NCBI GenBank assembly: GCA_017556595.1
Contig: JAFYML010000322.1
Location: forward strand, 1-6,313
DNA length: 6,313 nucleotides
DNA from: Bacteroides sp.
GTDB taxonomy: Bacteria > Bacteroidota > Bacteroidia > Bacteroidales > Bacteroidaceae
Direction of reading: 5' to 3'
Position 1 is the stretch's first letter, and every line of letters starts with the position of its first letter. The notes under the pieces are model-generated. The model ran no database searches and was not told where the DNA came from. It saw nothing but the letters and a program-made list of their open reading frames with translations. The position numbers were made by a program, and so were the translations under genes. Below are positions 1 through 5,894 of this stretch, in pieces.

Positions 1-765
1 GGCATTTATCCTGGTGGAAGAAAGGTGATTACCTTTGCCAACATCCTTCAGCACGATGTCTTCCCTTTGCCTAAATTGTTACAATTAGCATTGAAATATG
101 GACAAGAAGAAATGCGCCGCCCCGTAGAGATTGAATTTGCCGCTACGCTCAACGACAAGCAGAAATCGGGCACCTTCTATCTGCTACAAATTAGGCCGAT
201 TGTTGATAGTAAGGAGATGTTGGAAGAGAATATTGCCGAGATAGACGAAAGTAAACTAATCTTGAAATCGAACAATTCGCTTGGTCATGGCATTGTGAAT
301 GATGTATTCGATGTGGTATATGTGAAAACCGACAATTATAGCGCATCGAACAACCAAGAGATAGCTTGGGAAATAGAAAAACTGAATCAACAATTCTTGA
401 ACGAAGGCAAAAACTATGTATTGATAGGCCCTGGCCGATGGGGAAGTAGCGATACGTGGTTGGGCATCCCTGTGAAGTGGCCACACATCAGTGCGGCACG
501 AATCATTGTCGAAGCTGGTTTAACAAACTATCGCGTCGATCCAAGCCAAGGTACGCACTTCTTCCAAAACCTCACCTCGTTTGGTGTAGGCTATTTCACA
601 ATCAACGCCTTTATGAACGACGGCATATACAACCAAGAGTTTTTGAATAAGCAACCAGCTATTTTCGAAACTAACTACTTGCGCCATGTTCGTTTCAACC
701 AACCCGTTGTTGCAAAAATGGATGGTAAGCGCAAGCTTGGAGTGGTGCTATTGCCAGAGGAATAA
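1..765 (+). CDS. PEP/pyruvate-binding (PPDK_N, ATP-grasp) protein, 3' part only
   Basis: The frame is open from base 1 (GGC ATT TAT CCT GGT) to the TAA at 763-765, giving 254 residues of a larger protein whose start lies outside the window; the GTG at base 25 is an internal valine. Fragment residues 1-67 look like the end of the nucleotide-binding half of PEP synthase and pyruvate phosphate dikinase, closing with LLQIRPI (61-67), the counterpart of the LQxRP motif that ends that ATP-grasp domain. The remaining ~185 residues hold GPGRWGS (143-149), WPHIS (160-164) and HFFQNLTSFGVGYF. This region shows neither a phosphohistidine swivelling domain nor a PEP/pyruvate TIM barrel, so the protein is probably not a standard PEP synthase. 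Bacteroidetes have long proteins of this kind annotated as PEP synthase or PEP/pyruvate-binding; their substrate is not known to me. The family call is solid, the reaction is not. No clear terminator follows the stop. Confidence 0.8.
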   Translation, partial: GIYPGGRKVITFANILQHDVFPLPKLLQLALKYGQEEMRRPVEIEFAATLNDKQKSGTFYLLQIRPIVDSKEMLEENIAEIDESKLILKSNNSLGHGIVNDVFDVVYVKTDNYSASNNQEIAWEIEKLNQQFLNEGKNYVLIGPGRWGSSDTWLGIPVKWPHISAARIIVEAGLTNYRVDPSQGTHFFQNLTSFGVGYFTINAFMNDGIYNQEFLNKQPAIFETNYLRHVRFNQPVVAKMDGKRKLGVVLLPEE

Positions 766-859
766 AAGGCAATATAAGTATAGCGGAGAGCCAAATATCA
801 ATGAGAAAATATTGATAAAGAACTTGTTTGCATTGACTAAACGCGAAAGAGAGGCTATT

Positions 860-946
860 CTATATTTTATTGCGTATTTTTGAAATATAAATTATGCCTT
901 TGCGCTCATCCCAATCAATGCGCGCACCAATTTTGTTCGGTAGCAT
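860..946 (-). CDS. Possible 28-residue small ORF
   Basis: On the minus strand an ATG at 946-944 opens a 28-codon frame that ends at TAG (862-860). The peptide begins MLPNKIGARIDWDERK and ends IRNKI; it is basic, with many K and R, and has no membrane segment or signal peptide. A minus-strand TATTTTTG box at 993-986 lies about 40 bases upstream, and AGGG precedes the start by about ten bases. I do not recognise a family. An ORF this short can easily arise by chance, so it is listed only as a candidate; a small RNA or a decayed repeat would explain the same stretch equally well. Confidence 0.2.
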   Translation of the reverse strand: MLPNKIGARIDWDERKGIIYISKIRNKI

Positions 947-985
947 TACGCATCCCTATCGGTGGAAATAGAGGTTGATGATATG

Positions 986-993
986 CAAAAATA
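986..993 (-). promoter_or_regulatory. Possible -7 box (TATTTTTG) for a minus-strand transcript
   Basis: The minus strand reads TATTTTTG from 993 to 986, a full match to the Bacteroidetes -7 pattern TAnnTTTG. Upstream on the same strand are TTGACAG copies (1018-1012 and 1002-996) that could supply a -33 TTG, though the spacing from the farther copy is only approximately right. It would start transcription near base 980 toward the possible ORF at 946-860. In AT-rich sequence such an 8-mer also occurs by chance. Confidence 0.25.
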
Positions 994-1017
994 AACTGTC
1001 AACTGTCATAACTGTCA
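994..1017. repeat. Three AACTGTCA direct repeats
   Basis: The octamer AACTGTCA occurs at 994-1001, 1001-1008 and 1010-1017. The first two share a base, giving a 7-base period, and the third is offset by 9. The unit resembles short tandem tracts built on CTGTCAA. It may be a simple-sequence tract or part of a dispersed intergenic element; the sequence alone does not show a function. Confidence 0.6.
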
Positions 1018-1066
1018 ACATTTGAACGACAATTAACCTTTGTTTGCACAACTATTATCTTTTTGC

Positions 1067-1082
1067 TTTCCCTTTAGGGAAA
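1067..1082. promoter_or_regulatory. 16-base palindrome upstream of the acyl-CoA ligase gene
   Basis: TTTCCCT (1067-1073) and AGGGAAA (1076-1082) are exact inverted copies separated by TT. The centre is about 70 bases upstream of the -33 element of the acyl-CoA ligase promoter and about 125 bases from its start codon. A two-base loop makes a protein-binding site more likely than an RNA hairpin. No regulator is assigned. Confidence 0.35.
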
Positions 1083-1127
1083 ATATATTTTTCTAATAGG
1101 GTAAATAAAATAGGGGGAAGCCTTGAG

Positions 1128-1144
1128 AATATCGCGCTGATATT
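1128..1144. promoter_or_regulatory. Operator-like inverted repeat overlapping the -33 region
   Basis: AATATC (1128-1133) and GATATT (1139-1144) form perfect 6-base half-sites around a 5-base centre (GCGCT). The right half-site runs into TTTGG (1143-1147), the likely -33 element of the acyl-CoA ligase promoter, so a dimeric regulator bound here could block polymerase. Fatty-acid genes are commonly controlled by TetR- or GntR-type repressors in other bacteria; which protein would bind here is unknown. Confidence 0.35.
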
Positions 1145-1174
1145 TGGCATTTTGTATAGATTGTAGTACCTTTG
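1143..1174 (+). promoter_or_regulatory. Bacteroidetes-type promoter of the acyl-CoA ligase gene
   Basis: TTTGG at 1143-1147 and TACCTTTG at 1167-1174 match the -33 (TTTG) and -7 (TAnnTTTG) elements used by the primary sigma factor of Bacteroidetes, with 19 bases between them. Transcription should start around 1179-1181, leaving a leader of about 20 AT-rich bases before the ATG at 1201 and no Shine-Dalgarno sequence, which is usual in this phylum. Confidence 0.7.
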
Positions 1175-1200
1175 CAGCCAAAATATTAAATTGATTATCA

Positions 1201-3108
1201 ATGAAAAGAACACTTGTTGATTTATTTGAATCATCCGTAAAGCAGTATGCTAACAACACCTTCTTGTTGGAAAAGACAGGAAAAGAGTTTCAACCTACTA
1301 CTTATGCCGAAGTGCAAAAGAGAGTTTATCAATTAGGCGCAGGTCTCCAAGCCTTAGGCGTTAAGAAGGGAGACACAATGGCTCTATTGAGCGAAGGTCG
1401 TAATATGTGGATTATTGGCGAGTTGGCAATGTTCTATGCCGGTGCCATCAACGTGCCACTATCTATCAAGTTGGAAGAAAGCAACGACTTGTTGTTCCGC
1501 TTGATTCATGGCGAAGTGAAATACATCATGATTTCAGGTACTCAACTGAAGAAAATACGCCTTATCAAAGACCAATTGCCTAACGTAGAAAAGATTATCG
1601 TATTCGACGAAATGCCTTCGTACGAAGAAAAAGAAATCTCATTGGCCGAAGTACAAAAGATGGGCGACGAGTTCTTGAAAACTCACACCATGGAAGAGTT
1701 TCTCGCCGTTGGTCAATCAATTCAAAACGATGATTATGCCACTATTACCTATACATCGGGTACTACTGCCGATCCAAAGGGCGTTATCTTGACTCACCGC
1801 AACTATACATCGAACGTTGAGCAATCGCTCACCTTGGTGGACATCAACGAGCATTGGCGTACACTGATTATTCTTCCGTTGGATCACTGCTTTGCACACG
1901 TAGTAGGTTTCTACATCATGTGCTCGGTAGGTGCAGCTGTTGCTACCACACAAGTAGGTCGCACTCCATTGGAAACATTGAAGAATATTCCACTAAACAT
2001 TAGAGAGGTGAAACCACACTTCATCCTCAGTGTGCCTGCATTAGCAAAAACATTCAAGAAAAACATTGAACAGGGCATCCGCGCTAAAGGCAAGAATACA
2101 GTGAAATTGTTCAACTTTGCATTGGCCACTGCTCAACTTTATCATGGCGAAACTAACTTGGAAAGCAAGGGATGGCGCATCCTACTTAAGCCGCTTGTTT
2201 GCCTATTCGATAAGATTCTCTTCTCGAAGATACGCGAAAACTTCGGTGGCGAATTGAAATTCTTCATCGGTGGCGGTGCATTGCTCGACAAGGATTTGCA
2301 AAAATTCTACATGGCCATTGGCATGCCTATGTATCAAGGCTATGGCTTGAGTGAAGCTACTCCTGTACTTTCATCGAATGGCCCAGACAAGTTCCGTTTA
2401 GGTTCAAGCGGTAAGTTGGTAAAACCACTCGAATTAAAGATTTGCGACTCGGATGGCAAGGAGCTTCCTGTAGGCGAAAAGGGTGAAATCGTAGTGAAAG
2501 GCGAAAACGTAATGGCCGGATATTGGAAGAATCCTGTTGCTTCGGCAGAAACCGTACGCGACGGATACTTATATACCGGTGACTTGGGTTACATGGGTAA
2601 GGATGGCTTGCTCTATGTATTAGGTCGTTTCAAGAGTTTGCTCATTGGTAGCGATGGCGAAAAGTATAGCCCAGAAGGTATCGAAGAGGCATTGGTACAA
2701 CACTCGCCAAGCATTGACCAAGTGATGCTTTACAACAACCAATCGAACTATACCACCGCACTGATTGTACCTAGCAAGGAACGCATTGCGAAGTTCATCG
2801 AACGTCAAGGATTGAAGTTGAATACACCCGAAGGCAAGAAAGCAGCTATTGCGGCTATCGAAGCTGATATAAACAAGTTCAAGAAGGGTGGCGATAGCGA
2901 ATTGGCCGGTATGTTCCCCGATCGTTGGTTGCCTAGTACATTTGCCGTGTTGGCCGAACCATTCACTGAACAAAATCAAATGATTAATAGTACAATGAAG
3001 ATGGTTCGCGGTAAGATTGAAAAGGCGTATGCACAACGCATTGAAAGCCTCTATACTGCCGAAGGTAAGAACATCTATAACGATGACAACTTGAATGCTT
3101 TTGCATAA
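1201..3108 (+). CDS. Long-chain fatty acid--CoA ligase (AMP-forming)
   Basis: This 635-residue protein belongs to the ANL adenylating superfamily and most resembles long-chain acyl-CoA synthetases of the FadD15 type. It would activate a fatty acid with ATP to an acyl-AMP and transfer it to CoA, supplying acyl-CoA for lipid metabolism; it is probably cytoplasmic or loosely membrane-bound, as there is no signal peptide. Visible motifs are the phosphate-binding loop YTSGTTADPKG (184-194), the substrate and ATP motif YGLSEATP (381-388), TGD (459-461), the hinge region GRFKSLL (475-481) followed by SDGEKYSPEGIEE, and the C-terminal catalytic lysine K600 in NSTMKMVRGKI. Length and motif order fit a complete enzyme. 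The loop has alanine (A190) where most relatives have glycine. The ATG at 1201 is preferred because a strong promoter lies just upstream. The gene is transcribed alone and ends at a hairpin. Chain-length preference cannot be read from the sequence. Confidence 0.93.
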   Translation: MKRTLVDLFESSVKQYANNTFLLEKTGKEFQPTTYAEVQKRVYQLGAGLQALGVKKGDTMALLSEGRNMWIIGELAMFYAGAINVPLSIKLEESNDLLFRLIHGEVKYIMISGTQLKKIRLIKDQLPNVEKIIVFDEMPSYEEKEISLAEVQKMGDEFLKTHTMEEFLAVGQSIQNDDYATITYTSGTTADPKGVILTHRNYTSNVEQSLTLVDINEHWRTLIILPLDHCFAHVVGFYIMCSVGAAVATTQVGRTPLETLKNIPLNIREVKPHFILSVPALAKTFKKNIEQGIRAKGKNTVKLFNFALATAQLYHGETNLESKGWRILLKPLVCLFDKILFSKIRENFGGELKFFIGGGALLDKDLQKFYMAIGMPMYQGYGLSEATPVLSSNGPDKFRLGSSGKLVKPLELKICDSDGKELPVGEKGEIVVKGENVMAGYWKNPVASAETVRDGYLYTGDLGYMGKDGLLYVLGRFKSLLIGSDGEKYSPEGIEEALVQHSPSIDQVMLYNNQSNYTTALIVPSKERIAKFIERQGLKLNTPEGKKAAIAAIEADINKFKKGGDSELAGMFPDRWLPSTFAVLAEPFTEQNQMINSTMKMVRGKIEKAYAQRIESLYTAEGKNIYNDDNLNAFA

Positions 3109-3129
3109 AAGTATGACGTAAAGATAAGC

Positions 3130-3157
3130 GTAAGGCGTGCCAATTGGCACGCCTTAC
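3130..3157. terminator. Bidirectional hairpin terminator between acyl-CoA ligase and ppk
   Basis: GTAAGGCGTGCC (3130-3141) and GGCACGCCTTAC (3146-3157) form a perfect 12-bp stem around AATT; further pairing (ATAAG with CTTAT) is possible past a two-base bulge. T-containing sequence (TTATTTAAAT) follows on the plus strand, and a less regular T-rich stretch follows on the minus strand. It should end both converging transcripts. The ppk stop codon (3154-3156, minus) lies inside the stem. Confidence 0.85.
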
Positions 3158-5214
3158 TTATTTAAATCCTTCAAATAGTCGTAGAACGTGTATTGCGAGC
3201 GAATAGTTTCCTGTTGAGGATTGGACGATTTCCATTGATGCTGCAAATGCTCGTCCACAAAACTAGCCTTTCGCTTGTCGGCCAATTGGATATGAAGCAT
3301 CTTGATGAGTTGTGCTTTTATCTCTTTATCCAACACTGGTGTAACGGCCTCAATACGGCGATAAAGATTGCGTCGCATAAAGTCGGGTGAGCCGAGGAAG
3401 AGTTTCGGACGACCATTGTTACCAAAGTACCACACACGCGAGTGTTCAAGGAAGCTATCCACAATGCGTGTAATACGAATGTTCTTACTATAAGGTTGGT
3501 TGGGTTTCAAGCAACAGATGCCACGCACAATCAAGTCGATTTGTACACCGGCTTGCGATGCTTCGTATAGGCGTTCAATCATAGCGGGGTCTTGCAGCGC
3601 ATTCATCTTCAGAATAATTCTTCCCCCCTGCCCTGCTTTAGCCAAATCCATTTCACGCTCAATAAGTTTGTTTAGTTCCTCTATCAAGTTAAAGCGAGGC
3701 ACCAACAAACGATGGAAAACAGGATTCTTCTTTCCACGTAATGTACGGAAAAGATTATGCAAGTCGTTCACAATAACCGGATTGCATGTAAACAAACCTA
3801 AATCAGCATAAATCAGAGCAGTTTTTTCATTGAAGTTACCAGTGCTAATATAAGCATAACTAGTCAGTTTATGTCCTTGCTCATCGCGTCGAAGCACCAA
3901 TGCCACCTTGGCATGTACCTTCAATTTAGGAATACTGAAGATAATGTTGATACCTGCCGCCTTCATCATCTCGGCCGTAGCTAAATTGTTCTCTTCGTCG
4001 AAGCGCGCTTTCAACTCAACAAAAACAGTTACTTTCTTCCCGTTTTGTGCGGCAGCTATCAATGTATTGATAACGGCAGAATTTTCGGCTACACGGTATT
4101 GTGTGACCATAATTTCGCGCACGGTAGGATCGTGAACGGCTTCATATAGAAAATGGATGAAGTGATCGAAACTATGATAAGGATAGCACAACAACAAATC
4201 ACGACGCGCCACATAGTTGAAGATTGACTCACGCTCGTCAAGGCAATGCAACTTCATAGGTTGCGGTTTCTTTTGTTGCGGAAGATGTTTGTTCGGATTA
4301 GGAAGTAGACGCAAATCTTCCAAGTTCAAATGTTTGTCGCCTGGTACTAATTCGCTTTTATCGATGTGATATGCCTCCATTAAATATGAAAGAAAATCGT
4401 GCGGCATGGCGCGGTCGTAAACAAAACGACACACATCGCCAATCTTACGTTTCTTTACTTTTTTCTTCACCTGCTCAATAATCTCGTTGGTATTGGCGGC
4501 ATCGTCTATATAGATATCGGCATCGCGCGAAATCTTGATGCAATAACTACAATCCACATCATAACCAGGGAAGATAATATCCAAATTGGCTTTGATAATA
4601 TCTTCGATAAACATAATGTAGTAGTTATTCCCTATCTTGGGTAGTTGAATGAAACGCGGCACCTTGCTATAGGGTAACTTCATTACAAAATGGCGTACAC
4701 GATTGTGCGGATTGGTTTCGTCTTTTCGAAGTAAACGCACGGCCAAATAAAGGCGATTATCGCGTAAGAACGACACAACCTTGTCTTTAGTTACCGGCAC
4801 AGGCGATAGATAAGGTAAAATCTCTTCGCGGAAGAAACGACGGATATACTCTTGATGAGGTGCTTCTACCGTACGACTTTGATAAAAGATGATGTGATTC
4901 TTCTTCAATGCGGGCAAAATGCTTTGCTCGTATATCTTTATACGCATCTCCATTTGGCGATTCACCTCTTCGTTGATGGCTTCTACCAAATCGCGTGCTT
5001 GTTCTTTTGTTTCATCCTCGGAGGTAACTACACCCGATGCCACCGCTTTATGGTCGGCTACACGGATTTTGTAAAACTCCTCCAAGTTCGACGAGTAGAT
5101 TGAAATAAAATTGATGCGCTCGTACAATGGTAGCGTATCATCCGACGCCTCCAACAACACTCTATAGTTGAAGGAAAGCCAACTGATGTCTCGTTTGAAA
5201 TACCTGTTTTGCAT
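3154..5214 (-). CDS. ppk1: Polyphosphate kinase, Ppk1 family
   Basis: The 686-residue product matches the usual Ppk1 length (E. coli enzyme 688). It reversibly moves the terminal phosphate of ATP onto inorganic polyphosphate, the cell's phosphate and energy store, also linked to stress survival. The N-terminal domain opens with RDISWLSFNYRVL (8-20) and SSNLEEFYKIRV (41-52), where N43 corresponds to the ATP-contacting Asn of the family and most relatives have NLDEFF. The two C-terminal phospholipase-D-like domains carry H434 in KVHAK, matching the phosphorylated His435 of E. coli, followed by the STGNFNEKTA segment, and H591 in FLEHSRV, matching His592; a DFMRRN segment follows. All key residues are present, so it should be active. 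The ATG at 5214 puts RDISWLSFN close to the N terminus as expected. No ppx exopolyphosphatase gene lies beside it; the divergent neighbour is a metallophosphoesterase of a different family. Confidence 0.96.
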   Translation of the reverse strand: MQNRYFKRDISWLSFNYRVLLEASDDTLPLYERINFISIYSSNLEEFYKIRVADHKAVASGVVTSEDETKEQARDLVEAINEEVNRQMEMRIKIYEQSILPALKKNHIIFYQSRTVEAPHQEYIRRFFREEILPYLSPVPVTKDKVVSFLRDNRLYLAVRLLRKDETNPHNRVRHFVMKLPYSKVPRFIQLPKIGNNYYIMFIEDIIKANLDIIFPGYDVDCSYCIKISRDADIYIDDAANTNEIIEQVKKKVKKRKIGDVCRFVYDRAMPHDFLSYLMEAYHIDKSELVPGDKHLNLEDLRLLPNPNKHLPQQKKPQPMKLHCLDERESIFNYVARRDLLLCYPYHSFDHFIHFLYEAVHDPTVREIMVTQYRVAENSAVINTLIAAAQNGKKVTVFVELKARFDEENNLATAEMMKAAGINIIFSIPKLKVHAKVALVLRRDEQGHKLTSYAYISTGNFNEKTALIYADLGLFTCNPVIVNDLHNLFRTLRGKKNPVFHRLLVPRFNLIEELNKLIEREMDLAKAGQGGRIILKMNALQDPAMIERLYEASQAGVQIDLIVRGICCLKPNQPYSKNIRITRIVDSFLEHSRVWYFGNNGRPKLFLGSPDFMRRNLYRRIEAVTPVLDKEIKAQLIKMLHIQLADKRKASFVDEHLQHQWKSSNPQQETIRSQYTFYDYLKDLNK

Positions 5215-5237
5215 CGCGTTCTATTCTAAACTTTTCC

Positions 5238-5245
5238 CAAAAGTA
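5238..5245 (-). promoter_or_regulatory. -7 box (TACTTTTG) of the ppk promoter
   Basis: Reading the minus strand from 5245 to 5238 gives TACTTTTG, a full match to TAnnTTTG, 23 bases upstream of the ppk ATG. The expected -33 position (about 5268-5264) holds TTTTC rather than TTTG, so that element is weak. The leader would be short and A/G-rich (GGGAAAAG, AATAGAA) with no clear Shine-Dalgarno sequence. Confidence 0.55.
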
Positions 5246-5278
5246 GGCATCTTTATCGAAAAGAAAAACTTTTTTTCG

Positions 5279-5286
5279 TAATTTCG
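5279..5286 (+). promoter_or_regulatory. Weak -7 box (TAATTTCG) for the metallophosphoesterase gene
   Basis: TAATTTCG differs from TAnnTTTG by one base and is followed by a C, 29 bases before the ATG at 5316. No clear TTTG is seen at -33. It is the best plus-strand candidate in the 101-base divergent spacer, and its upstream sequence is shared with the ppk promoter on the other strand. Confidence 0.35.
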
Positions 5287-5315
5287 CCGCTACGAATGTT
5301 AAAAACAACGTTTTT

Positions 5316-5807
5316 ATGATAAAAATAGGTTTACTTTCCGACACACACGGCTATTGGGACGAGAAATACTTACACTACTTTGCCGAGTGTGACGAGATTT
5401 GGCATGTGGGAGATATCGGCTCGATGGAGGTAGTAGAGAAGTTGTCAGCATTCAAACCTTTGCGGGCGGTATATGGCAATATTGACGGACAAGATATTCG
5501 ACGTCTTTATCCACAAACGCTACGCTTTAAAGTTGATGGTGCCGAGGTGCTAATGAAGCATATTGGTGGCTATCCAGGAAAGTATGACCCATCAATAGCA
5601 GGTAGCATCTTTACTCGTCCACCTAAGTTGTTCATTAGCGGACACTCGCATATATTAAAAGTGAAGTATGATAAAACATTGGATATGCTTCACATCAATC
5701 CAGGCGCTGCGGGTAAGTATGGTTTCCATAAAGTGCGTACGTTGGTGCGTTTCGTTATTGACGAAGGTAACTTCAAAGATTTAGAAGTGATTGAATTGGC
5801 GGATTAA
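5316..5807 (+). CDS. YfcE/MJ0936-family metallophosphoesterase
   Basis: The 163-residue protein is a compact calcineurin-like phosphoesterase of the YfcE/MJ0936 group (Metallophos_2). Members bind two divalent metals and cleave phosphodiesters in vitro; the natural substrate is usually unknown. The metal and active-site motifs appear in the right order: SDTHG with D9 and H11, HVGDIGS with D33, YGNID with N55, KHIGG with H82, and SGHSH with H110 and H112, followed by HINPGA, which is typical of the group. Nothing is missing, and the length is normal for the family. There is no signal peptide, so it should be cytoplasmic. The ATG at 5316 places the first metal motif at residue 8, as in relatives. 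It diverges from ppk and faces a terminator downstream, so it is probably monocistronic. A functional link to polyphosphate through the shared upstream region is possible but is not shown by the sequence. Confidence 0.9.
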   Translation: MIKIGLLSDTHGYWDEKYLHYFAECDEIWHVGDIGSMEVVEKLSAFKPLRAVYGNIDGQDIRRLYPQTLRFKVDGAEVLMKHIGGYPGKYDPSIAGSIFTRPPKLFISGHSHILKVKYDKTLDMLHINPGAAGKYGFHKVRTLVRFVIDEGNFKDLEVIELAD

Positions 5808-5820
5808 GATATAAAAAAAG

Positions 5821-5851
5821 AAAAGTGGCTGAGGATTCCTCAGCCACTTTT
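5821..5851. terminator. Strong hairpin terminator between convergent genes
   Basis: AAAAGTGGCTGAGG (5821-5834) and CCTCAGCCACTTTT (5838-5851) form a perfect 14-bp stem with an ATT loop. On the minus strand the hairpin is followed by CTTTTTTTATAT, a classical intrinsic terminator for the glycoside hydrolase gene. On the plus strand it ends in TTTT and then GG, so it should also stop the metallophosphoesterase transcript, perhaps less tightly. Confidence 0.9.
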
Positions 5852-5894
5852 GGTTAATATTTAATTGTATTTATTGACTAATATTACGTCGGTT

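Larger units (their letters stand above)
766..1200. other. 435-base spacer between two plus-strand genes
   Basis: This spacer holds no ordinary gene. In order it shows a weak 7-bp inverted repeat (TATCAAT 796-802 and ATTGATA 811-817, no T tract, so not a convincing terminator), a short stretch that reads like the start of a LuxR-type helix-turn-helix (833-883, plus), a possible 28-codon minus-strand ORF (860-946), a TAnnTTTG-like box on the minus strand (986-993), three AACTGTCA repeats (994-1017), two palindromes (1067-1082 and 1128-1144) and the acyl-CoA ligase promoter (1143-1174). The length is generous compared with the 45-, 101- and 87-base gaps elsewhere in the window, which leaves room for regulation or a small transcript. 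Confidence 0.6.

Noticed and set aside
25..27. GTG as the start of the first gene
   Set aside because: The same frame is open upstream to base 1 and reads GIYPGGRK, which continues the conserved domain, so the GTG codes for an internal valine.
796..817. Inverted repeat as a terminator of the first gene
   Set aside because: The stem is only 7 AT-rich pairs with an 8-base loop and no T tract, so it would be too weak as an intrinsic terminator.
894..903. TATGCCTTTG as a plus-strand promoter
   Set aside because: The spacing between TA and TTTG does not match TAnnTTTG and no gene follows until the better promoter at 1143-1174.
994..1017. CRISPR-like array
   Set aside because: The units are 8 bases long, overlap or nearly abut, and leave no spacers; no cas gene is nearby.
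1074..1259. 61-codon minus-strand ORF across the acyl-CoA ligase start
   Set aside because: It overlaps the promoter and first codons of a well-supported gene on the other strand and shows no family features.
2620..3150. 176-codon minus-strand ORF antisense to the acyl-CoA ligase gene
   Set aside because: It lies opposite a well-supported enzyme gene, starts in the terminator hairpin and shows no recognisable motif; it is a shadow of codon bias on the other strand.
3500..3811. 103-codon plus-strand ORF opposite ppk
   Set aside because: It is fully antisense to the catalytic C-terminal domain of polyphosphate kinase and has composition typical of a shadow frame.
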